Source: Tetranychus cinnabarinus
Taxonomy: Eukaryota; Arthropoda; Arachnida; Trombidiformes; Tetranychidae
Assembly: GCA_022266195.1 (NCBI GenBank)
Contig: WHVY01000005.1
Coordinates: 1,240,001 to 1,304,000 of the forward strand
Direction: 5' to 3'
DNA length: 64,000 nt
The notes below the pieces were generated by a model that worked only from the letters and a program-made list of their open reading frames with translations, made no database searches and was not told the origin of the DNA. Position 1 is the first letter of the stretch; every line of letters starts with the position of its first letter. The position numbers and the translations under genes were made by a program. Positions 13,001 to 23,289 of the stretch are shown in pieces.

Positions 13001-16000
13001 TAACACGAAAATTGTAACAATTCTAATGCATTGCAATACAGTTGCTTGAGGACAGTTCATTCACTAGGCTAGACAGAGTCAACAAGAAAAGCTGCTAATT
13101 TGATGCATGAATGAGTCGAGGAACAAGAAGCGGAACAGTAAAAATTCAATGACATGTAATGGACTTGTAATTTGTTAGCGATTCTATGGTTTTTTCCAGC
13201 ACTTTTTCGCATCATTGTCTCAAAAGTAAAATATCAAATTGTAAAGTGTATTTTGAATAAGCACATTTGCCGTTCATTTTGGAAAAATTTGTTGCTTAAC
13301 TGAGAAAAATTAGATCAACGAAATTGTAGAACGATATTGAAAGTTCTTGAATTGCAATCATTCTAGGCTAGATTGATAATATTCTTGTGTGATTTGCAAA
13401 TTGTGCAAGTTCAGTGTTTTTGCTGTCGGCTTTGATTAGATAAACATGAAAATTGAAAAATCCGTTTCTCCAGATTATAATGTTGAACGCCTCGGTGATT
13501 CGAAAAACTCGCAAAAATTTTTTCTTTCATACTCAACTCGCAGATGTTTCCTGACAAGAGATTGAAGATCGGCTAGAATAATGCTGTAATGATGCTCTCA
13601 AATTGTTTGCTCTGGAAATAAAACCATGAAAAGTGGAACTACTTTAATATTAACACTTGTTAACTGAATATTTTTATATTCAATTTCAATTCCCAAGCTT
13701 GAACATGCTTACAAGTTACTTTACTATTTACATTTCAATCTTTATTTTTTTATTAAAATTCTCACCTCTCAACTTTTTTTCACCTTTACTTTTACCTTTT
13801 CAAATGAACCCATTTTTTCCATCATCACAATTATGTTGATTTGATGACGATAAAAAGAAGTATTAAATTGCTACATTTTGTTCAACTGTTGGAAAGAACT
13901 GAAAGAAAAGGAATGCAAAAAGTAAAGGTAAATGTAAAAAAAGTGAAACATTTTAATACATTTACAAATTTGATAACAAGAGTGAACAATAGAAGGGAAA
14001 TTAGAGTAGAGAGAAAAGTTACAAAATTGGAAAAACTCAAGTTTTGCATGTTAATAACTTTCAATTGAAACATTTACTCAAATTAGCTCAACACTTTTTT
14101 TGCACATTTTAACTTGAATACCATTGGGATGACCAAAGACTGATTTGCATTTAATTTATAACAATCATTATTACCTGGATACTGTAATATTATCAATCTT
14201 CTTCATTTGCATCATTCTCATTGTCTGCTCTTTCTCCAGTCAACTTCACTTTTCTTCTCATTTTGTCAAAAGCCAAATCTTTTGGGATTTTCTTGTGAAA
14301 GATTAACAAACTGTGCAATGTTAAACATTGTTCAGTTGAAACTTAAACAGAATGAAGAAGAAGAAAAAAAATAAAGTAAAACATTCAAGTCTACATCAAA
14401 GTAAAGCAGCATTTGTTATTTTTTAATAAAAGTTAATGAATTTGTTTCATTTTAATTCAAAGTGCAGCCCAACAGAATATACTGAATTATCAGAATAAGT
14501 TACTTATGATGAAAATTTGTTGCACTTGTTTTGCTTGTTTTGCCTTTTAATCAATTTAACCAACTGAATCAATCAACAGCTCGATGTTTATAAATTGTTT
14601 CATTTTACTGTTCAACTTTGAACTCGAAAAAATTACAATTGAAGCATAAAATAAATTTGAATGAAAATGAACAAAATGAATTTTTAAATTTCAGCACTTT
14701 ATACTTGTTGATGGATGAACAAAAATTTTGTTATAAATGCAAAGCTATCATGCCTTTGAAGAGCAAAGAAGCTTTTGCTTTAATCGACTGAAAAGCTTTT
14801 CAAGACTTTTCAAGACATTTATAGAAGATCTTTTTGCGATAAGATGCGTTTCAAGATCCAAAACGCCAATGACGATTGAATATAAAAAAACTTTTTCGTT
14901 GAATTCTAGGTTTGATCAAATTGTTTTGGCGATAAAATATCGGATTCCCAATACAATAAGAGAGAAAATTGAGAAAAAGTCAAAGATGAAATAATTGTTG
15001 AGATGGTCAAGAGTAGCATTGAAAATGACAGAAAATTGTTGCTACTCTTGAAACGAGTATCATTATTAAATGCATTAATATAACAATAAACCAAATGATA
15101 GGTAAGTGCAACTTGTGCTAGGTTTGATTAAATGATAACTTTTTGTCCTTTATATTAATAGATTGGGCTGCTTTGAATTAGTGTTTTTGTCTAGCTTGTT
15201 GATTGATTTACGATACAAAAACTCAGCAATAATAAAAGTTAATGGATAAAATCATTGTCATCATATTGTAAAGATGATGATGATCCAAGTAATAATAATA
15301 ATGATAATAATAGAAAAATGAAAAGGTAGAAGCAAAAATAAGAAATGAACCTTTTTCGTTTCCATTATGGTTAATGTGTTCTGTGATTATCTGATTTCAA
15401 CTTTTTTTTCTACTCATTTCATTGTCAATTTCATTTGTCTTTGTCAACCACACCTCTTATTATTGTTTGCTCAGTAAACCCGGAAACCGATACATGGATG
15501 ATGATGATGAAACAAGATTAAAACAATGGTTGACATTAAATGATAAGCCAATTGCAAAAAAAGTTATAAATCACAGTAAATTAATTCAAGTCAACTTGGA
15601 TCTGATTAAGTTATTAAAGAGTAACATTGGATAAGCTGAGAGACGAAATACAAGGTTGCTACCTTGAGAATGCAATTGAATTGTGGAAAATGCTGCAAAT
15701 GAAGAAATAGAATACAAGAGATGAAGATGAGGATGAGGATGAAAAGGGAAAAACAGGGAGAAAATTCTCTTGGTTGCATGTCAACAATCAACAGTGGGTA
15801 ACCAAATTGAGTTTCGCTACATTTACTTTAATTGGTTTATGGACCAATGAGAAGCTGCTTGAACCAATGAGACCAATGAGAACCTTTAACCTCATTCAAG
15901 TTTTCCCCTTCATCATCTTTCTTATTTTCTGGTCTTCTCCTCATCTTTTCATTGCCTCTCAATTTTTCCATACTAATCGTAAGATTGATCTTCTCAGTTC

Positions 16001-16530
16001 TCTATCATTGATGATGATATTACGTACAATGAGTCTTCTTTTATCTCTTTTATTCTCATCTTCATCAGATAGTTATTACTCCAACCTTTGAATCCATTCA
16101 GTCTAAACTTGGAATCATGCTTGACCAAGGAATCATTTGTGACACAAACTATTCTCTCCATCATCTTCAACTTTATCCTTTGCTAGAAGTAAAACACACG
16201 CACACAACATTCCCAAATGACATTATCATTTACTTTTACTAGTTAACTACTTTTTAACTTTATCCTCTTCCATCTTGCAGCTTCAAGATAACTATTTTCA
16301 TCCTCATCCTCATCTTTATCTTCATTTAATTTTTTCTTTGTACCCTCTTTTTTTCTCTTTGCGCTCTTAATTCATTCACATTCTATACTTACTCGAATCG
16401 ACAAATATCTCTCTTATGCTAGATGAATTTCATCCAATATTTCATTTTTTACTCTTCTCTTTTCTTAACAATCTTTTCAAACTTAGCCTTTTTTATATCT
16501 GTTTTGTTAATTATTATCTTGCAACTGAAA
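7050..16530. other. Long gene-poor, tract-rich stretch
   Basis: No reading frame here resembles a protein. The longest (such as 127 codons on the minus strand at 7592-7975) is Phe/Ser/Leu-rich because it lies opposite a purine-rich tract. Purine-rich blocks occur near 7490-7760, 10110-10260 and 10440-10495. Pyrimidine-rich blocks occur near 10870-11035 and 15890-16370. ATG/ATC microsatellites are scattered, for example near 10390-10410 and 15270-15310. The segment 12930-13610 has more mixed sequence and could be an old repeat. Intergenic or large intron. Confidence 0.5.
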
Positions 16531-17060
16531 GACAGCATTTCACGAATTTCGGCGCTCTATAAAAGAGACAGGCCAGAACTGCCTAGAAAAATTTTTTTAT
16601 GAACAAAAATGCAAAATTTTTTGCTAAATTCAACGTAAGAAGGGACAAAAAAACGTCGGAAATGCAGGGAAAGAGTACTACAATAATGGAAGGTGAAACA
16701 CGCTAGAAAGATTCGCGCTTTTTAGATGTAGAATTTGATTTCAATTCTAATGAAAAGATTTATTTTGTTTTGCCAGCTTGCGAAAATGGCCATTTGATTA
16801 TTGCAAAGATGTTTTGCGAAAATGGTCAGTTTTACGGGTTTTCAGTCGAAAAAAAATCACTATAGAAAGTCAATATTGGATTTTACATCTGAAAAATCTT
16901 TTTCTAGCTTGGTTCAAATTGGTATTTCCAATTGAATTTATATTATTTTATTTGGTTTTAACGCATGGTGAACATTCTTTCAACAACTAACAATCTAATT
17001 ACATTCAACAATACAGAAAAAGCAATTATATTCCATTGAAGAACGACTCCTTTTGGAAAA
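16530..17060. repeat. Mixed-composition block with an internal duplication
   Basis: This block differs from its simple-sequence surroundings. The phrase GCGAAAATGG followed by C/T and CA is present at about 16780-16790 and again near 16817-16827, so a short piece has been duplicated about 37 bases apart. No coding motif was recognised; a non-autonomous repeat is the best guess. Confidence 0.2.
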
Positions 17061-19600
17061 ATCAACCGATTTTAAAAATTGTTTGCCTATCTAAAATTAT
17101 GAAGATGCAGTCTGTGTAACCGATGTAAATTTTCTGTGTAAATTTATAAAATGCAAAATTCTAATCAACATTCTGCAGTCATGAGAAAGGAGAAAAGTAA
17201 ACTGACAATAAACAAATGAATCATCTGGTCAATAGATAGAAATCCTTCAAGACGGCCGCCTTAGATGATGAATGATGATGTTTGCCGCGAAGCTCAGGTT
17301 TTTATTATGTTGAAGAAACAAAATTGGTAGCTTTTTTTCTTGCGGTTTGCAAATCTTCTTAGAACTGGTTGAAAGAATAAAATCAATGATTTGAATGCTA
17401 ACTTCAGTCCCTGTCCCTGTAACTTCAGTTGATTGTCTCTGAATTTGATGGCGTTATAGCAGCCTCTGGTTGGCTTATTAGAGCATAAAAATATTATGGT
17501 AATCCTAAAGAAATGGTTAGAATCAAGCATCCAATAACGGGAGAAGACAACGAAGATTTGACAAAACTTTGTTTGCAATGAACATCTCTGTCAATCCAGC
17601 TCGATTCATATGCCTAGCTGTCAAGGATATTTGCTATTGGTACCATGTATGATTTTTTTTACGTTTAACAATCATGCACCATAATTGCTGAGTTATCATT
17701 GACCAAAGGTAAAAAACATGAAAAATGCTCAGGGAGTGACACTAATGTAAAAGTGTGATCATAACAAGATAAAGATGCTGATAATCATGATAAAGAGTTG
17801 AGCTTCATCAACTCTTAGGATTTCTGAAATTCATTTGTAAATGCGTGATTCTCATTGAGAAATAATTCCTCATTTTCTTCTTTTCTGATTTTCGTTGATT
17901 AAACAGAAGTTCAGATGAAGATGGAATGCTTAAGTGAGGGAGAAATAAAAAAGTAAAATACAAGAGAATTGTGACTTTAAATAGTATTATTTTTCTATCA
18001 ATATAATATGTGTGTAATGTAAATGTGAGTACACTTAACTGTGAAATCAGGTGCATCCTACCATGAGAATGTTTTCTGTGTGAATATAACATTCAATTTC
18101 AAATTCATTGTTGATAATACAAATTTTCTTCTTCCATTTCTACTTTTGTCTGTTTTGTTCATCTCAGTCAGCCTTAACTTTTAGTCTATTATACTCTAAA
18201 AGTTCAACTTTATCAAAGAGAAGAATCAATGGAAAAGAAAGAATAAATAAATAGAAAATAGAAAACAGAAAATAGACATGGGCCTAAAAAAAGTTCGTTA
18301 TTGCTCACAATTTTTGTTCAGTTTTTTCTTCTTCGTTTCTCTTCAAATCATGTTCTTTTGCTTCTCCTTTTATTTCATCAGCACAAACAATGATACAGTT
18401 TGTATTGGCTGTAATAAGATAACAAGCCAGGATAATGAATCAATAAAAGTTGTAAAAGTAACCAAAATACAGGATGAAGAGAACGTCATGAATAAAAGAA
18501 TGAAACGATTGAAACTTTATTGAATCTAAAGATAATATTTTTTCTTCTTTTCTATTGCACTTTTTTTCACAGCTCAAATACCGTTTCCAGTGAACACTTA
18601 ACGAGTAAATATTTTTGTTTTGCCACTTATTGTTTACTCTTTTTTCCCCTCTAAACTGTTCAATCGATTGATTGATATCAATTCAACTTGCCTGATGATG
18701 ATGATGATTGTGGTTTCCAATGATTTTTGGCTTAAGATTTGATGAGGGTAAGAATGAGATTCAGTAGAGTTTAACTATTAATGAGCTAATCAAAATGTTG
18801 AGATTACTTGGGAAAGAAATTGCAGAGAGGCAAGCAAAAAAAAGAGTTAGAGTTTGTTTAGTTGGTCAGTTAGAAAGGTCAAGAGAAGAGGAAAAGGAAA
18901 AATAGTTTCAAGAAAAGAAGCATTACTTTTGCTCTTTTTCTACTTGTTCTCCTTCCTCTTTTGAAAAACCTTACAGTGGTACACACTTGTTTAATCAGAG
19001 AAAAATCAGTTGAAAAAGTATGAATTGAAGAAATGAACTGGACTGGAGTAGCAAAATCTGGTTTGACCAGCATTTGGAGTCACAAATAGATTTTTGCCTA
19101 AAAATGTTTCCTTCAACATCTAATTGAGAATTCAAGTCAAGGGTTAGAAACTTAGCCAATCATCTCATCTTTTTCTTCACACATCTTCGTGTTGCTCTGA
19201 AAACTGAATCAATCCCAAGATTGATCCAGTCTCGATAATTAGATGATTATCAGTTGTGAAAACATCATCACGAGTTTAGTTGAAAATTCTTATACTTCAG
19301 GCACATTTGGACTAAAATAACCAAGTTGAATTGCCAAAAAGTAGAAAACATCTAAAACTTGATTCTCTAGTTTAGCAATTAACGTTTGCACCGTTATTGG
19401 ACGAAAATTTGATATTATAGATGACACGAGTTCATTTTCAGAATACACAATGACAAGATTCTGTTTTCATTAAAATAATCGTTCTCTATGCTCTTTAATA
19501 GTATTTTATGGGAAAATTTTTCAGTTGAAAATTGTTGATTACTCTAGCATCGATCCAATAAATCAACTTTCCCACTTATTTCATCACACTATTAGTAGTA
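17060..19600. other. AT-rich stretch without a recognisable gene
   Basis: Candidate frames (minus 17294-17578, minus 17808-18092, plus 18278-18523) are about 80-95 codons, have no family signature and lie across simple tracts. I see no paired splice signals that would rescue them. Confidence 0.5.
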
Positions 19601-19610
19601 TATGAAAGTC

Positions 19611-19667
19611 CTACTCTAGGCCAACTTGTCCACTCTGGGCCAAACTTGTACACTCTAGGCCAAACGC
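19611..19667 (+). repeat. Three-copy 20-bp tandem repeat
   Basis: The phrase ACTCTAGGCCAACTTG is repeated three times with small changes (ACTCTGGGCCAAACTTG, then ACTCTAGGCCAAACGCG) at a spacing of 17-20 bases. It lies just left of the coding-like cluster at 19.8-21.8 kb and may mark its edge. Confidence 0.65.
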
Positions 19668-19841
19668 GTTTCAAAGCCTACATGGCTTTTTTTAAATTTT
19701 GTTGGAAATTTCGGCTGGCTTTTTTGCGATTTTTGAAATAATTTTATGGCTTTTTTTAGCAAATGAATTGAATCTTTATTTTTAACAATAAGAATTGAAT
19801 TTTGAATGAAAAGGTAACGGAATCAATTTACTAATGAATAA

Positions 19842-20041
19842 TTATTGGTTATCTTGTTTTTTTTCCATTGCTTCCATATATTGCTTGATGAAAGCTTCTT
19901 GGGGAAACCCAACTAAGGTTTCCATTCGCTTATTTACGTACTCTAGGTACGCATCTAAATTATTTTTTTCTTCTTCAATTTCTCTCTTTTTCTTGATGAT
20001 CTTTGTCAATTTAGAGGCTAATTGTTTGTTTTCTGTTGCAG
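19842..20041 (-). CDS. Terminal coding exon or fragment, coiled-coil protein of unknown function
   Basis: The minus strand is open from a splice-acceptor-like ATAG at 20042-20045 down to a TAA at 19842-19844, giving about 66 residues. It begins ATENKQLASKLTKIIKKK and ends with a Gln/Lys-rich tail. The composition (charged, heptad-like Leu/Ile spacing, few Phe/Ser runs) suggests a real coiled-coil segment rather than a chance frame. No ATG opens it, so it must be a downstream exon or a decayed piece; no upstream exon could be joined with confidence. It lies head-to-head with the plus-strand frame that starts at about 20171, and similar acceptor-like TATAG-CTG starts appear here and at 21818. 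Family not recognised. Confidence 0.4.
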
Positions 20042-20170
20042 CTATATCGATTACATATTATTTTCACTTAACAATTGTGTATTCATAAAGATCTTGTACA
20101 TTTACAAGGATATGAAAATTTAGGTTGACGATAAAGATGAATAAATGGCCAACTTTTGACTGATTAATAG

Positions 20171-21009
20171 ATGAAAGAAATGGCAATGATAACTTGAATC
20201 CTGATTGCAAACCTCCAACTGGCAATGGTGACTGGAATCTGGATTCTCCTTCTTCAACTGACAATGGTGACTTGAACCCTGATTGTGAAACTCCGACTCG
20301 CAATTGTGACTTGAACCCTGATTGTGATGTTACAATGGACGCTGCTGATGATGATACCATAATAGATGGTTTTGTGAAAGCTGTAGAAGCTATGCTTGAT
20401 AAAAATGGAATGGAATTATCAATCATCAAAGATCAATTGGAAAATGTCGAAGAAGAAAAACAAATTATTGTTAATGTTAATGATAATGAACTAACAACCA
20501 AAACCAGTCCCTATTGTCTCGGGAAACATAAATTCACTCCTTCTGCGTTTGATGAATGTTTGTGTGTTTGCTCCATTGAATCCATACAATCTTCATTGCA
20601 TAAACGTAAATTGGAAACGGTTGTAAGCGACATTGAAGCGTTCAAGGAACAATGTATTGAAAAACTTGGAAAACGTATGGCCGTTAAATCTGTAGAAAGC
20701 ATATTTTTCGCAGATCCATCAAGGGTAGATAAAATTATGGCAAGAAAAATTATAGATGGTAAAAGTAATATTTCTCCGAGAAAACTTTCAAATGGCGTTC
20801 TAAAGTTGTTGGTTAAAAATGACGGTTTGCCTGGATATCAAAATGGCAATTGGATATTTAGAATCATGACAATATTAGACGCTAAACGCAGCAACTCAAC
20901 AAACATTAAAAAATACAAAGTATTGTGGGGTGATGGTTCTTCTTCCTGGATTCGTAAACAAGATATGACAGACACAAAATTAATTGATCAATTTGAACGC
21001 CGAAAATGA
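20171..21009 (+). CDS. Protein with N-terminal 13-residue repeats and chromodomain-like C-terminus
   Basis: One open frame of about 279 codons runs from an AG acceptor-like site (20169-20170) to TGA at 21007-21009. It has no ATG before 20335, so either an upstream exon exists or translation starts at that ATG, in good context (ACAATGG), giving 224 residues. Four copies of a 13-residue unit (NGDLNPDC-type) come first. A charged, partly helical middle follows, with a Cys pair (ECLCVC). The end reads KKYKVLWGDGSSSWIRKQDM, then LIDQFERR. That ending resembles a chromodomain (Tyr-x-Val-x-Trp, then Ser-x-Trp, then Leu-Ile-x-x-Phe), a fold that binds methylated histone tails and also occurs at the end of some transposon proteins. 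The chromo call is by eye. An AATAAA signal lies at 21059-21064. It is probably an intact gene or a domesticated or transposon protein; the function is not known. Confidence 0.55.
20185..20340 (+). repeat. Four tandem 39-bp units coding for a 13-residue repeat
   Basis: Units start at 20185, 20224, 20263 and 20302. Each encodes Asn-x-(Asp/Asn)-(Leu/Trp)-Asn-(Pro/Leu)-Asp-(Cys/Ser)-x-x-x-(Thr/Ser)-x or close to it. The unit length is a multiple of three and the reading frame is kept, as expected if the repeat is translated. Confidence 0.75.
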
Positions 21010-21109
21010 AACCTTTTTATTATCAATCAACTTTATGTATCCAATAATGTCACATTTAAATAAAAATTCAATTTAAACATTAACTTTTTTTATTTTCTGC
21101 TACTAAACA

Positions 21110-21373
21110 TTACAATTTTATTTTTATAAGTTCTTGTTTAACGTAGCTGTTCAATGAGTTTAAGGGAATAATCGATTGTCTGCAAAAAATGGGATCTTTA
21201 ACATAAGATAGTTCCGATAGAGGAAAGAAAATAATTTCTGATTGAAATGAATTGTTGTTGTTGTGGTTAACCAGTAATAAAATATATCTTATATTGAGTA
21301 AAATTTTCATATCAATTTCTATAGTTGAATTTTGAACATTAACCGACAACATGTCAACGTTTTCCATTTCCAC
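21110..21373 (-). CDS. Possible small reading frame, unknown function
   Basis: An 87-codon minus-strand frame starts MEMENVDMLSVNVQNSTIE. It has more balanced composition than the chance frames elsewhere in the window and lies tail-to-tail with the chromo-like gene. It is rich in Asn and Leu, has no recognised motif and no independent support such as splice sites or a promoter. It may be a fragment of the same unknown element as its neighbours. Confidence 0.25.
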   Translation of the reverse strand: MEMENVDMLSVNVQNSTIEIDMKILLNIRYILLLVNHNNNNSFQSEIIFFPLSELSYVKDPIFCRQSIIPLNSLNSYVKQELIKIKL

Positions 21374-21390
21374 GTATTTGGCTTTCTAAT

Positions 21391-21699
21391 TTTGCGATTT
21401 AAAGGATGGCCCTTATTTGGCGTTTCCTTGCTTAACTGGTGGCGGTGGAACAGATCAACCCTCGGTGTACGATGTTCTGTGCAAAGCTGTATTTAGCTGA
21501 CTCTTCAACCTTTTGATTCATCGGAAACTGCTATTTATTTGATTCATGGGGTAACTAATGAAACCATCAAACCAAAATTCATTTTGGACAATAAAATATT
21601 CAAAGATAAACCGTTGGAATTGAGATTCAATATTTTACGTAAAGATTCAAATAGGATCCTCAAAACAACGCAAACAACTTGGTGTTATAAGTCGTAGCT
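21391..21699 (+). pseudogene. Frameshifted fragment of an unrecognised protein
   Basis: Two plus-strand frames read as one broken protein. The first (about 21391-21500) carries GPYLAFPCLTGGGGTDQPSV and ends at a TGA. The second, in another frame, continues from about 21500 with SETAIYLIHGVTNETIKPKF and then a Lys/Arg-rich stretch to a TAG at about 21697. Both have balanced composition. The family is not recognised. The break suggests a decayed transposon or viral-like gene copy, but an intron at the junction is not excluded. Confidence 0.35.
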
Positions 21700-21818
21700 T
21701 GCCTTCGAAGAACTAGCTAAAGAACTAGGTTGATCTAGCGATCCACAAGCAAGTAAATTTTCAGCATGATTAATAACGGTAGCATGGGATTCTCTAATAA
21801 GAGCAAAAGCATCATCAG
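21685..21818 (-). CDS. Coding-like fragment, unknown function
   Basis: After an acceptor-like ATAG, the minus strand is open for about 44 codons to TAA (21685-21687), reading DDAFALIRESHATVINHAEN and ending in a Ser/Ala-rich tail. It is amphipathic and balanced, unlike the chance frames nearby, but has no start codon. It overlaps the end of the plus-strand fragment. It may be an exon of a minus-strand gene that also includes the coiled-coil piece at 19842-20041; I could not find a joining donor site. Confidence 0.3.
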
Positions 21819-21839
21819 CTATAATTAATGTTAACTGTA

Positions 21840-22990
21840 TTTAATTATGGTTTAAATGAAAATCGAAAAAGTGTATATATACCAATTTTGGTCTCCCTGT
21901 GGTTGCTCTCTGGGCATCTCACTCAATTGTTTGGTATAAATTGTCACCCAAGATGAATTATCAACCACTTGAACCATGCAAACTTTGATAGCAAATTAAT
22001 CATAAGGATTAATCGTTAAGTTTTCCTTTATACCCATATCATCTAATTAAACGTGATTTGCTCATGATTTAATTGACATTTAATCATCAATTAATCGTAA
22101 TTGCAGCCTATCTATCAGACAATTAGATATTATTGGGTCATTGTTAATGGCTGATTGTTTTAGTCTTTCAAGTGTGTTTTAGATTGATCTTTATAATTGA
22201 ATTGGTTTCATATTAATCTTTTAATTTTCAATTGTTTTTCATCTTGAACAAACAAAATGTGAAGTGTTTGGCTCTTCCAGTCAACTAATCTAATATCTCA
22301 AATGATTGATCCAATATTGGATCAATGACACCTTTTTTTGGACATTGAAAGGTGGACACATGACGTAGGTGTCCAAGCTTGATTACTCATTGTGTTAATA
22401 TTAAACAAAAAAATGTTATCGGACAGCAGAGAGAAAGAGAGTGAACTCAAATTCCGAGAATGCTAATATTGCAGAGTATGAATATTTTGCTGATAAAATA
22501 TTAATAATATTAATAATTATAATAATCAATCGTACACATGATGCAGAGTTTTCTTTCTTCTCCTCTCTTTTCTGTATCTCTGCATCTTTTGCTCGCATTA
22601 AAACTCGTAATATTATTATTATTAACATTATGATTACACATATAAATATATTTTTATGTATGAAATGACAAAAAAATATCCATAATTAGAGGAATGGAAG
22701 CGATCCCCTCAAGAATCATTGGGCAAAGTTACCTTCCATCATAAACAGATGCATATACTCGATCATTATTATTGCATACATAAATTATATTAATATTACC
22801 ATTTAAATTCTCAAAGATGCACACAGCTTTTCATCATTTATATCCGGTAATGTGTGAATATTGAAAAATTAAATTGACGCGAATAATGGAAAAGCTCTGC
22901 ATCTATTCAACTTATAATCAAGACTAAATTAATTGGAAAGACTGAATCGAGGATACGCCAGTATGTTTTCAACAACTAATCTTAAAACTT
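21840..22990. other. AT-rich stretch, nothing recognised
   Basis: TTAAT- and TAAT-rich sequence. It holds an AATATT/ATTATT-rich region near 22490-22640, where both strands are open only because of repeated Ile/Asn codons. Confidence 0.5.
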
Positions 22991-23003
22991 TCAGAGTCTC
23001 ACT

Positions 23004-23177
23004 TTAAATATTACGATATGCATAATAGTTGGTACACTGCAATTCGCAAAAACTAGTAAACATACCACAAGATAATTTGACAGTAGCACCACAAAGCAGC
23101 CTGTTGTTAGCGATTATACATCCACCCAATTTGATCATTAAAAATACAACTATGATGGCGTGCTTTTTTATATGCAT
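23004..23177 (-). CDS. Candidate small secreted Cys-containing peptide
   Basis: From the ATG at 23175-23177 (context CACCATGC) the minus strand encodes 57 residues. The N-terminus reads as a signal peptide: Met-His-Ile-Lys-Lys, then a hydrophobic core AIIVVFLMIKLGGCIIA. A short chain follows with four Cys after the core (C-x7-C-x6-C-x3-C), ending at TAA. This pattern fits a secreted disulfide-bonded peptide, but no known family is matched. A strong donor-like GTATGT sits inside the frame, so the real transcript could instead be spliced there. The frame is longer upstream but that part is less convincing. Confidence 0.25.
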   Translation of the reverse strand: MHIKKHAIIVVFLMIKLGGCIIANNRLLCGATVKLSCGMFTSFCELQCTNYYAYRNI

Positions 23178-23289
23178 GGTGCCACTGTGCGCGTCGATTT
23201 GGTGACTTAATAACTGTAAATACAACTCATATTTCTTGAGGACAACCGAATAGTTTTGATAGTGTAACTTCAATGATATCACTTTATGC

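Noticed and set aside
20064..20429. 121-codon minus-strand frame with SQSGFKS repeats
   Set aside because: It is the antisense shadow of the 39-bp repeats in the plus-strand gene; repeats of a length divisible by three keep both strands open.
22416..22668. Open frames on both strands
   Set aside because: Produced by AATATT/ATTATT-rich sequence giving Ile and Asn codons on both strands.
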